64,000 bases of DNA from assembly GCA_035556715.1 (NCBI GenBank), contig DATMER010000012.1, positions 3,344 through 67,343 of the forward strand, written 5' to 3'. Position 1 is the first letter of the stretch; every line of letters begins with the position of its first letter. The DNA is from DATMER01 sp035556715 (GTDB taxonomy: Bacteria > Acidobacteriota > Thermoanaerobaculia > Multivoradales > UBA5704). Made by a program: the position numbers and the translations under genes. Below, piece after piece: positions 36,209 to 43,478 of the stretch. A model generated the notes under the pieces. The model saw only the letters and a list, made by a program, of their open reading frames with translations. It was not told the origin of the DNA and made no database searches.

Positions 36209-37164
36209 GCGTTCTGACAGCCCCATCCCTCGACGAGATCCGCGAAGCCCGCGAGCGACTGAACGGTGTCATCCTGCGGACTCCGCTCGTGCGTCTGAAC
36301 GCAGACGCTCCGGCGGAGATCTGGCTCAAGCTGGAAAACCTCCAGCCCATCGGCTCCTTCAAGCTGCGGGGCGCGGCCAACGCCATGCGCCTGGCCAGCC
36401 CTGACGAGCTGCGGCAGGGCGTCTACACCTGCAGCGCCGGCAACATGGCCCAGGGGGTCGCCTGGAGCGCCCGCGAGCTTGGCGTACCGGCCGCCGTGGT
36501 CGTCCCCGAGCACGCGCCGGCCACCAAGATCGCCGCGATCGAGCGCCTGGGCGGCCGGGTCGTGAAGGTGTCCTGGGAACGCTGGTGGCAGGTCATGGTC
36601 GAGCGCTCCTACCCGGGGCTCGACGGTCTCTTCATCCATCCCGTGGCCGACCGGGGGGTGATGGCGGGCAACGGTACGATCGGGCTGGAGATCCTCGAAG
36701 ACCTCCCCGATGTGGATACCGTCCTCGTCCCCTTCGGCGGAGGCGGGCTCTCCAGCGGCATCGCCTCGGCGCTCGCCGCCCTGCGTCCGGAAGCGCGCGT
36801 CTTCGGCTGCGAGGTCTCCACGGCCGCCCCGCTTGCCGCCGCCCTGGCCGCAGGCTCAATCCAGACGATCGACTACCAGCCCAGCTTCGTCGACGGCATC
36901 GGCGGCAAGATCCTCCTGTCCGACATGTGGTCCATCGTGAGCAGCCTGCTCGCCGGAGCCCGCGTCGTCTCCCTGGAAGAGATCGCCGGCGCCATCCGCC
37001 TCCTCGCCGAGCGTCACCGGGTCATCGCCGAGGGCGCGGGTGCCGCGTCGGTCGCCGCCGCCCTGGCGGGTGTCCCGGAAGCGCGCAAGGTGGTCTGCGT
37101 AGTTTCGGGAGGCAACCTCGATATGGCGAAGCTCTGCGCGATCCTGGAGGGACAAATGCCCTGA
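36196..37164 (+). CDS. PLP-dependent threonine/serine dehydratase family protein
   Basis: A 322-residue fold-type II PLP enzyme. The Schiff-base lysine is in PIGSFKLRGA, the phosphate-binding glycine loop is FGGGGLSSG, and the family segment TCSAGNMAQGVAW follows the lysine. It probably converts threonine or serine to the 2-oxo acid and ammonia; a related racemase is also possible. GGAAGG lies at a good distance before the ATG at 36196, which I chose. A second ATG at 36205 would give an ATGA overlap with the upstream stop. RidA, encoded nearby, detoxifies the enamine product of this class. It lacks an ACT regulatory domain, so it is of the short catabolic type. Confidence 0.87.
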   Translation: MAAMSVLTAPSLDEIREARERLNGVILRTPLVRLNADAPAEIWLKLENLQPIGSFKLRGAANAMRLASPDELRQGVYTCSAGNMAQGVAWSARELGVPAAVVVPEHAPATKIAAIERLGGRVVKVSWERWWQVMVERSYPGLDGLFIHPVADRGVMAGNGTIGLEILEDLPDVDTVLVPFGGGGLSSGIASALAALRPEARVFGCEVSTAAPLAAALAAGSIQTIDYQPSFVDGIGGKILLSDMWSIVSSLLAGARVVSLEEIAGAIRLLAERHRVIAEGAGAASVAAALAGVPEARKVVCVVSGGNLDMAKLCAILEGQMP

Positions 37165-37179
37165 TTGTCGCCGTGGAAT

Positions 37180-37670
37180 CGCTGCAAGCGCGCCAGAATG
37201 AGAAGCAGCGCGTCGAGATGAGCTCGAGGCCCTGAAAATGCCTTCAAGCGCGCCGGAATTCAATTTATTGGAGCCGAAATCAGTTCCGACCCCTCCGAAA
37301 CAAAATCGAGCGCGTAAAAATGAAAAACAGTGTCCCCGAACTCAATTTGGATGCAGCAGATTGAGTTTGGCTCCAATAGATTGGAATCCGAGGCGTCCTG
37401 TTCCAATCTATTGGAGCCAAACTCAGTTCGAGTCCAGTAGATCGGAATCCGGCGCACTGTTTTCCATTTATTGGAGCCGAAGTCGAATCGAGCCCACTGT
37501 TATCCAATCTAATGGACTCGAAGCCTTTTCGAGGGCACCAGATTCGAATCTGGAGCGCCGAAAGTCTTGTCGGACGCTCCGAATCCCAATCCACGCGCTC
37601 GAAGTGATTTCGAGCCGGCTGAAATCAAATCTGGTACGCCGAAAGCCTATCCTGTTCTCCGGAGAAGCGT
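37180..37670. repeat. Degenerate tandem array, period about 20 bp (array B)
   Basis: This 632-bp gap between the dehydratase stop and the next gene holds no convincing gene. It is a lower-GC degenerate array. TTGGAGCC recurs at 37268, 37411 and 37471, with variants near 37512 and 37551, at distances close to multiples of 20 bp. CCAATCTATTGG/CCATTTATTGG words recur alongside, some inverted (CCAATAGATTGG at about 37373). It shares the word GGCTCCAA, inverted, with array A. Short frames on both strands are fortuitous. Confidence 0.65.
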
Positions 37671-37796
37671 CGTGAGCCGTGCGATGAGCTCAGCGTTGAC
37701 CGGTCCTCCTCGCAGGCGCGCTGAAGAGGACGAGGGCGGCCGTGGCCTCGCGATGGACTTCTTGGGCCGAGAAGACCGCCATCATCAGCCAGGTTC

Positions 37797-39017
37797 TTAG
37801 CAGGGTGGCGGCAGCGGCATCATCACTCCGTTGAACATCATTGGTTCACACCCAGGGGCACAAGCACAAAAAGCGGGTTTCCATATCCCTCCACTGTCCC
37901 AGCAATTTGCCTCTAGTTGCGGGTCGCAGATCGGCGGGGAATAGGTCGAGCAATTGGACACCAAGCGGATCGTCGCACCGAAGGTGCCGCAGTTGGGGGA
38001 GACTCCGCTCTGTGACCCTCCGTTGCAGTTCTGGGCAGAAGCTCCACGATCCGTCACGCTGTAGCCGTCGGCGAGCGGAAAATTCACCCACAGGTCGCCC
38101 ATGGGATCGTCGCAGCACCAGGGGTCGTTCTCCTGGATGAACTCCTTGACCGAGACCGAAACCTCATTGCAGGCCCCCGCGACCGTCAAGTTGGAGGTGC
38201 CCAGTTGATAGACCACGGTGCTCTCGGTCAAGCCTCCGCCGTACCAGGAGGTGGACGGGTTGTAGTACTGCGAGTGCCAGGTGTCGCAACTGCAGGCGTT
38301 ACCCCAGGAACCCACATGATCGGTGCTCGGGCCCTTGAAGCAGGTGTATTGATCGTCCGGGCAATCTCGATGAACATGACTCCCGCCAAAGTACAGATCA
38401 ATGTCGCCGGTCATCGCGCCGATACCAGGAGTGTGGCCCGAGTCCACGTTGTTGCTGCAGACGCCGTGGCTCGCGTGGTTGTTACACTCGAGGCCCCAAT
38501 GCCCGTTCATCCAGCGGTCCAGGCTGTAGACCGCGAAATTGCAGGTGCAGGTGTCGTTGGCGGACATGGCGGTAATCGGGCCGGCCGCACGAGTCCGCTC
38601 AGCATCGAGGAAGGGCGAGTTCCGCCGCCCGCTGCGGAACTCGCGCGTCGAGATTCCCGCCTTTTGGCGGAAGCTCGCCTCCACATCGGCCATCGCCGCC
38701 TCGTCCGCCCAGCAACTATCGCCCGCTAGTCGGCACTTGTCGATCGCAATCTCCAGGTGAGCCCTCTGCTCCAAGAGAGAGTTCAACTGGCTGGCGGAAG
38801 CAGTCAATCCCAGATCCTGAATCCGCTTTCTCACGTCCACCAGAACGTCCTTCCGATCCCGCATCGCCAGTTCGAACTCCCGGCGCGAAATTGAGGTGGC
38901 GAGGGATGCCCGCCCCTCCTCTACTCCGCTGCCCCGCGCTTCCTCCCCGTACACGTGAGATATCGTCAGGAAAAATCCAAGCAGTACATTCCGATAGGCC
39001 TTCGCTCTCTGAGTCAT
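37797..39017 (-). CDS. Secreted cysteine-rich protein, unrecognised
   Basis: A 406-residue protein with an N-terminal signal-like segment (NVLLGFFLTISHVYG). Residues ~45-130 are charged and helical, possibly coiled-coil (SRREFELAMRDRKDVLVDVRKRI). The C-terminal ~270 residues are rich in Cys, Trp and Asn, with pairs such as TCTCNF, CSCDTWH and PWCCDD, suggesting disulfide bonds and an extracellular location. I know no family. Base composition is lower in GC than the core genes, in line with the accessory character of 37-41.5 kb. The 3' end abuts array B. Confidence 0.6.
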   Translation of the reverse strand: MTQRAKAYRNVLLGFFLTISHVYGEEARGSGVEEGRASLATSISRREFELAMRDRKDVLVDVRKRIQDLGLTASASQLNSLLEQRAHLEIAIDKCRLAGDSCWADEAAMADVEASFRQKAGISTREFRSGRRNSPFLDAERTRAAGPITAMSANDTCTCNFAVYSLDRWMNGHWGLECNNHASHGVCSNNVDSGHTPGIGAMTGDIDLYFGGSHVHRDCPDDQYTCFKGPSTDHVGSWGNACSCDTWHSQYYNPSTSWYGGGLTESTVVYQLGTSNLTVAGACNEVSVSVKEFIQENDPWCCDDPMGDLWVNFPLADGYSVTDRGASAQNCNGGSQSGVSPNCGTFGATIRLVSNCSTYSPPICDPQLEANCWDSGGIWKPAFCACAPGCEPMMFNGVMMPLPPPC

Positions 39018-39669
39018 TTTGCCCTGCCTTCCCGGTGAAGTAGACGCTGGTGCGCCTCGTAGTTAGATCACAGAGAACGTTAATAATTTACGAAAATTCC
39101 CTCACCCGGGGCCGTCGTGGAGGGCTCGCAGGGTGGGACCGCCCGAGGACCTCCCCGCGGCCGGCTTTCCGGGAGCCTCTGCCCGCTGGCTCCCTGACAA
39201 CCGACGTACCACCTTCCAACTCCGGGCAGGCCCTGTCCGGCCGGGAACTGCCCTGTCAAGAACCTGGGGACGGGCCCAGAGAGCCTTGGCTCGTCCCTCC
39301 CACCTTTCGTCTCGTCGATGGTCGCTTATCCGTCAAATCCCACGACAAGAAGCCTTCCCTTCTTTCAGGCTCTTCCAGGCCTCTTATCCGAAAGGCCTCG
39401 TCGCAGAAGCACCTCCACCCTCCCTGGATAAGCTGCTTATCCGACACGCCAGGAGTCAGAAAGCTCCAACTCGCCCCGGTGTGCTTATGCCCCAAGCTCT
39501 ATCGCTTTGACGTTGATACGTGAGGGGCGTAAACTCGACTAAGTTCGCCGGAGTCAGGGAGATGGGCACAGGCCTTTGTTCGCTGATCGCGCTCTTTCTG
39601 AACCGCTGCCGGTGAAGGTAGAAGTCGAGGTTCGGCCGCAGCGAAGGAATAGCCGACTCGGGAGGAAAC
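39018..39669. other. Intergenic stretch without a supported gene
   Basis: No reading frame here looks like protein. The word CTTATCCG occurs three times (39324, 39383, 39436), with a fourth related CTTATGCC at 39483, spaced 59, 53 and 47 bp. These could be operator-like sites or remnants of a repeat. A perfect GTTAGAT at 39061 resembles an integron core site but lacks a pairing partner. Confidence 0.4.
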
Positions 39670-40107
39670 ATGGCTAGCCAGCTTTCAACCATCGCGGCGA
39701 TCACAGTTTTGTTCGGGCTGACGTGCTCTTGTTCCCCTCGTGGCGTTGACCCTGAATTTGATAAGCCTCCCGAATCGACATATGTAGTGAAGAAAGGCCA
39801 GTTGCAGTACGGGGATACGCTCGCGGAGGTACAGCTCGCTCAAGTGACAAAGGAGTTCTTCGCGGTTGTCAACCGGTCTCCATGGCTTGGGCGGAGCTTT
39901 CTTGCGAAGGAGTTTGAGGAGCGTGCTGAGCCCGTCGTAGTCCTGAGCCATGAGCTGTGGGATAGTCAGCTCGGCGGGAGGCCCCAGATCATCGGCGGAA
40001 CGCTCCAATTGGACGGGCGTGATCGCACGGTCATCGGCGTGATGCCTCCGGCGGTCGAGTGGCCGCCAGGAGTCCAGCTGTGGATCCCGCAGAGCAGCCT
40101 TCCGTAG
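39670..40107 (+). CDS. Small lipoprotein carrying only a MacB periplasmic-domain (ADOP-type) fragment
   Basis: A 145-residue protein starting at an ATG preceded by GGAGG. The N-terminus has a lipoprotein signal with a likely lipobox cysteine in FGLTCSCS. Residues ~55-145 match the periplasmic core domain of MacB/ADOP-type ABC permeases: VTKEFFAVVNRSPWLGRSF, VVVLSHELWDSQLGGRP, IIGGTLQLDG and TVIGVMPPAVEWPP...LWIP. No FtsX membrane domains follow; the frame stops cleanly. It is either a decayed permease piece or a free-standing domain. It is followed by an attC-like site (40187-40275), so it may be a mobile gene cassette. Confidence 0.65.
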   Translation: MASQLSTIAAITVLFGLTCSCSPRGVDPEFDKPPESTYVVKKGQLQYGDTLAEVQLAQVTKEFFAVVNRSPWLGRSFLAKEFEERAEPVVVLSHELWDSQLGGRPQIIGGTLQLDGRDRTVIGVMPPAVEWPPGVQLWIPQSSLP

Positions 40108-40186
40108 GGTGGCAGCAGCGTCACTCGGAACCGGAGGGCTTGGCCCGTCGAAAGGAGCTGCGTTTTGATCCCCGCCGTGACCAGCG

Positions 40187-40275
40187 GCCGAACCAACCGA
40201 ATCGAGCGGACCGAAACAGCTCGGTCGCTGCGCGCTCCCTCCGCTGTTCCGGCCGCTCATCCGGAGGCGTTCGGC
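40187..40275 (+). other. attC-like integron recombination site 1 (89 bp)
   Basis: Outer cores GCCGAAC (40187-40193) and GTTCGGC (40269-40275) are perfect inverted repeats with the RYYYAAC/GTTRRRY layout apart from one position. Inner arms 40204-40220 (GAGCGG...AACAGC) and 40243-40258 (GCTGTTCC...CCGCTC) pair over 15-16 bp with one extra A in the left arm, as expected for the extrahelical bases of attC. It follows the lipoprotein gene directly. Confidence 0.68.
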
Positions 40276-40295
40276 GGCCGGAGGGAGGGACAGCC

Positions 40296-40757
40296 ATGAA
40301 GCGCAGAGATCTCACCTTTTGCATCGCACTCGCGGTCTTTGCGAGCCTCGCCTCGGCTGATCCACTAACCGGCAAGTGGGTTCTCAACGTTGGTAAGACT
40401 CATTACGGCGGAGGGGCAGCGCCTCGGAAACACGAGACATTCGTTTGTGAAAAGAAGAAAGAACTACTGAGATGTACAATCAAGAGTGAGAGGTTGGACG
40501 GAAAGTCGGTTCTGGGCACGTTCACTGCCGCATTCGACGGAAAGGCATACGCGGCAACTGGAATACCAGACGTTGATCGCGTGAGCCTCCGCAAGCTCGA
40601 CGATCACGTTGCGGACGCAACGTTCACTTACAAGGGCAGGCCGGTGTTTGGCTATCGAGCTGTCAAGTCTGACGACGGCCGTTCCCTAACCATGGTTTCT
40701 GTTGACCCCGTAGCTCGTACAGTCCTGAACAGCGTCGTGGTCTACGACCGGCAGTGA
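40296..40757 (+). CDS. Small secreted protein, cassette-like, unknown function
   Basis: A 153-residue exported protein starting at the ATG at 40296 with GGAGGGA upstream and signal peptide MKRRDLTFCIALAVFASLASA. The mature part begins DPLTGKWVLNVGKTHYGGG, a pattern seen in small secreted beta-barrel proteins of soil bacteria. It contains a few Cys and the motif SLTMVSVDPVARTVLNSVVVYDRQ split over two strands. I cannot assign a function. It lies exactly between two attC-like sites in the same orientation, the layout of an integron gene cassette. Confidence 0.7.
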   Translation: MKRRDLTFCIALAVFASLASADPLTGKWVLNVGKTHYGGGAAPRKHETFVCEKKKELLRCTIKSERLDGKSVLGTFTAAFDGKAYAATGIPDVDRVSLRKLDDHVADATFTYKGRPVFGYRAVKSDDGRSLTMVSVDPVARTVLNSVVVYDRQ

Positions 40758-40795
40758 CGGATAGGGTCAATGAGAGCGTGTCAGTAGGCTCGGCT

Positions 40796-40869
40796 GTCCA
40801 ACTCCGCGGTCGAGCGGGCGGACACCGCCCTATCGTGCGGTGCCGCCGCTCACCTTGGCAACGTTAGGG
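40796..40869 (+). other. attC-like integron recombination site 2 (74 bp)
   Basis: Outer cores GTCCAAC (40796-40802) and GTTAGGG (40863-40869). Inner arms 40812-40828 (GAGCGGGCGGACACCGC) and 40837-40851 (GCGGTGCCGCCGCTC) pair with two extrahelical bases on one side. Site 1 shares TCGAGCGG and CCGCTCA at the same relative places, although the 588-bp spacing rules out simple local duplication of flanks. It begins 38 bp after the stop of the gene at 40296-40757. Confidence 0.68.
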
Positions 40870-40926
40870 CGCTTTCTACACGAATCCTTTATCGATAGCA
40901 ACCGAAACCAAAAAAGTCAGATTAAA

Positions 40927-41472
40927 ATGACCATCAAAATGGCACTCGCCTTCACGACGCTTTCCATCCTCATGCCTTGGGGGCTTATTTGCACGCAAGC
41001 CGCTGGCCCAACCAACCAACCAACCGCTGCAGAGCTACAACCTCTCCAGGGCTCATGGGAGGGAGTCCTGGTGGGCCACGAGGCGTCAGGAAAAATCTCA
41101 ATAACCATCACGGGCAACTCGCTCCACTTTCAAGGCCTGAACACGAATGACTGGTATGAGACAACCTTTACACTGCCTGCAGGCACATACCCACAGCAGC
41201 TACACGCCACAATCAAAGATTGTCCGCAACCGTGCGATGACATCGGTAAAGTGGTCTTCGCCATCTTCAAGATTGAGGATGGGACACTGACCTTGGTCGG
41301 GATCCAGGCCAGCTCCGCAGAGCCGCCGAAAACCTTTGGCGAAATTCCAGGTTTTGACAACGACAGGATTTTTCGCTACAAGCTCAAGAAGGCTCAACCT
41401 TCGATTCTTCGTGACGAGATCAAGAAGGTCCAACCTCAAAAGAAGGTTATCCAACCACCCAGATCCAAATAA
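40927..41472 (+). CDS. Secreted TIGR03067-like protein
   Basis: A 181-residue exported protein. The ATG at 40927 begins MTIKMALAFTTLSILMPWGLI, a signal peptide; the longer upstream frame would start inside the attC-like site. The mature protein starts with AAELQPLQGSWEGVLVGHEASG and continues KISITITGNSLHFQG ... FAIFKIEDGTLTLVG, a layout typical of the lipocalin-like TIGR03067 domain of Planctomycetes and Acidobacteria. The C-terminus is Lys/Gln/Pro-rich. The function of that domain is unknown. Codon use is more AT-rich than in the flanking core genes. It is downstream of attC-like site 2 and may be a third cassette, although I see no matching site after it. Confidence 0.68.
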   Translation: MTIKMALAFTTLSILMPWGLICTQAAGPTNQPTAAELQPLQGSWEGVLVGHEASGKISITITGNSLHFQGLNTNDWYETTFTLPAGTYPQQLHATIKDCPQPCDDIGKVVFAIFKIEDGTLTLVGIQASSAEPPKTFGEIPGFDNDRIFRYKLKKAQPSILRDEIKKVQPQKKVIQPPRSK

Positions 41473-41504
41473 CAGCAGATCGGCTCCGGGCTCGGCACCT
41501 CGCC

Positions 41505-41540
41505 GGGTCCAACCCTCCCCCTCCCTTGGGGGAGGGACCC
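41505..41540. repeat. C/G-rich extragenic hairpin
   Basis: GGGT-ccaa-CCCTCCCCC (41505-41521) pairs with GGGGGAGGG-ACCC (41528-41540) around a TCCCTT loop. It is similar to the hairpins at 2466-2488 and 4768-4786. It may terminate transcription of the gene ending at 41472. Confidence 0.45.
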
Positions 41541-41585
41541 CAGCGACCGTGATGGTCCAGGCTACCCGGCGCGTAACGACGCCCC

Positions 41586-41813
41586 TCAGGACTCTGACTT
41601 GATCCGGACTGAACCTGAACAAGCATCTCCTTCCTCAGTGCCATCCAGCCACTCCCGCAGCTTTGTGGTTCGTTCCAGAGTGAGCCGGGCCCGAAGCTGG
41701 GCGTGACACATCGGGAAGATGCTTCCGTAGTAGTGCGCAGACTGATCGGCGTGAGAAAACTTTGCTTCGAGCTCGGCGTCGCGGTCTCGAGATGCTATAG
41801 CATTCCGGACCAT
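41586..41813 (-). CDS. Possible small protein, unrecognised
   Basis: A 75-residue minus-strand frame starting at the ATG at 41813. It has a protein-like composition (AHYYGSIFPMCHAQLRARL, TKLREWLDG). Its start codon overlaps the LD-carboxypeptidase start codon, and it has no clear ribosome site. It may be a real small gene, a remnant or chance. Confidence 0.25.
   Translation of the reverse strand: MVRNAIASRDRDAELEAKFSHADQSAHYYGSIFPMCHAQLRARLTLERTTKLREWLDGTEEGDACSGSVRIKSES
41792..41803 (+). promoter_or_regulatory. Palindromic -10-like box before the LD-carboxypeptidase gene
   Basis: ATGCTATAGCAT is a perfect palindrome whose TAGCAT (41798-41803) ends 8 nt before the ATG at 41812, the same spacing as at 1684-1693. 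No Shine-Dalgarno lies between, so leaderless transcription is plausible. Confidence 0.4.
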
Positions 41814-42855
41814 GGATGTCTCCCGCCGCCAAGCCCTCGCCGGCACCGCTGCGCTGGCTCTCGCCGGTGTCCTTCCCCGCTCTCTGTCTGCGCTTGGGAA
41901 AGACAGTCCCGTCCGTCCCGGGCGGCTCCGTCCTGGCGATACCGTGGGACTGGTCAATCCGGCCGGAGCGGTGTGGGAGCCCGTGAACATCGAGATCGTG
42001 GCCGAGTCTCTGGCCGTGCTTGGGTTCAAGACGAAACGGGGGTCCAACCTGCTCGCGCGCCGGGGCTACTTTGCGGGCACCGACGAGCAGCGCGCCGCCG
42101 ATCTCAATGCAATGTTTTCAGACCCGGAGGTGCGGGCAATCCACTGCGTTCGCGGCGGCTGGGGCTGCGCCCGCATCCTGCCCCTGCTCGACTGGAAGGC
42201 GATCTCGAAGAACCCCAAGATCCTGCTCGGCTTCAGCGACATCACCGCGCTCCTGCTCGCCCTGCACGCGAAGACAGGCCTGACCACCTTCCATGGACCG
42301 GTGGGCAACTCGCAGTGGAACCCCTTCAACGTCGGCTACATGAAGCGGGTGCTCCAGGAGGGGGAGGCGGTCACCTTCGAAAACCTGCAGGAGATCGGGG
42401 AGGACGACCTCACCGTGGTCGAGAACCGGGTGCAGACCCTCCGCCCCGGAACCGCTCGGGGCCGCCTGCTCGGCGGCAATCTCACGGTGCTGACGAGCCT
42501 GATCGGTTCGGGTTATCTGCCGGACTGGGACGGCTGCATCCTCTTCCTGGAGGATGTGGAGGAGGCGCCCTACCGGATCGACCGGATGCTCACCCAGCTC
42601 AAGCTTGCCGGCATCCTGCAGAAGGCGCGGGCCGTGATCTGGGGAAACTGCACCGACTGCAAGCCCGGCGACGGGTTCGGCTCGCTCACGGTTACCGATG
42701 TGCTCCACGACCACATCCCGCCGCTCGGCGTACCCGCCTGGGCCGGGGCCATGATCGGTCACATCGACCGGCAGTTCACATTGCCGGTAGGGATGGAGGT
42801 CGAGGTGAACGCCGCGGTGGGAACGATCCGGATGCTGGAGCCCGCGGTGCTATGA
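41812..42855 (+). CDS. LD-carboxypeptidase (peptidase family S66)
   Basis: A 347-residue enzyme that trims the terminal D-Ala from tetrapeptides during murein recycling. The N-terminus MDVSRRQALAGTAALALAG is a twin-arginine-type signal (SRRQ), so this copy is exported, unlike the cytosolic E. coli LdcA. The S66 nucleophile serine is in LLGFSDITALLLAL. The Glu is in FLEDVEEAPYRIDRML and the His in MIGHIDRQFTLPVG. The conserved CVRGGWGCARIL strand precedes the serine. It converges with and overlaps the next gene by 6 bp. Assignment is strong; whether Tat export is used is inferred from the signal only. Confidence 0.9.
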   Translation: MDVSRRQALAGTAALALAGVLPRSLSALGKDSPVRPGRLRPGDTVGLVNPAGAVWEPVNIEIVAESLAVLGFKTKRGSNLLARRGYFAGTDEQRAADLNAMFSDPEVRAIHCVRGGWGCARILPLLDWKAISKNPKILLGFSDITALLLALHAKTGLTTFHGPVGNSQWNPFNVGYMKRVLQEGEAVTFENLQEIGEDDLTVVENRVQTLRPGTARGRLLGGNLTVLTSLIGSGYLPDWDGCILFLEDVEEAPYRIDRMLTQLKLAGILQKARAVIWGNCTDCKPGDGFGSLTVTDVLHDHIPPLGVPAWAGAMIGHIDRQFTLPVGMEVEVNAAVGTIRMLEPAVL

Positions 42856-43425
42856 CTTGGAGTTGACCTCTCCGTTCACCCGGGCCAGCACCTGGAGCAG
42901 CGAAAGCTCCTGCTCGAACCTCTCCGGGAACGGCACCCAGAGCGGAGTCACGTCCTCGCTGTAGGTGAGCGCGCCCTGACGGGCTCTGTACTCCACGTCC
43001 ACGCTTCCGAAGCGCTCGATCATCGCGAGGATACCGGAGGCCTGCAGCCTTTCCGCAAGGTTTTGGTCCTTCGTCTCGATCCGGTAGCCTTCCAGAACCT
43101 TCCAATCCTGGCTGCCCGGCACGTCCGGAAACTGGATCTCGAAATAGTTGTACCTGGGGCCGGTCTCGCCGGAGTACCGGTTCCGGTTCGGGACCATGGC
43201 CGCCTGCACCTTTCTTCCCTGCCAGGTCCCCGTCAGCCAACTGGTGGCGCCGCCGCCGCCATCGCCGGCGACCGTCCCGTTGATGATGGGGACGAGCGGC
43301 GTCCAGGCTTTCGTGAACCGCGCGTTCTTGAAGGAGTAGATAACCTTTCCCGCTGCGATACAGAAGGCGACGAAGAAGACGACGATGACTGCCCCTTGAA
43401 CCATTTCGAGCGTTTCCTGGCTCAC
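42850..43425 (-). CDS. Membrane-anchored protein, unknown
   Basis: A 191-residue protein starting at a GTG with AGGAGG in front. One N-terminal transmembrane helix (VQGAVIVVFFVAFCIAAGKVIY) anchors a soluble domain of ~155 residues that begins NARFTKAWTPLVPIINGTVAG and contains SWLTGTWQGRKVQAAMVP and RYNYFEIQF. I recognise no family. The C-terminus is predicted to be helical. It overlaps the LD-carboxypeptidase stop by 6 bp in convergent orientation and is divergent from the histidine kinase gene. Confidence 0.65.
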   Translation of the reverse strand: MSQETLEMVQGAVIVVFFVAFCIAAGKVIYSFKNARFTKAWTPLVPIINGTVAGDGGGGATSWLTGTWQGRKVQAAMVPNRNRYSGETGPRYNYFEIQFPDVPGSQDWKVLEGYRIETKDQNLAERLQASGILAMIERFGSVDVEYRARQGALTYSEDVTPLWVPFPERFEQELSLLQVLARVNGEVNSKS

Positions 43426-43478
43426 CGATTCCCTCCTGTGGCCAGTTCATAGCCACCGCGCTATCATGCCCTAAGCTT

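Noticed and set aside
39061..39067. A third attC site at the perfect core GTTAGAT
   Set aside because: No RYYYAAC partner or paired inner arms lie within about 130 bp upstream.
41507..41540. attC site after the TIGR03067-like gene, based on GTCCAAC
   Set aside because: The second core and the GAGCGG/CCGCTC arms are missing. The region is a C/G-rich hairpin like those at 2466 and 4768.
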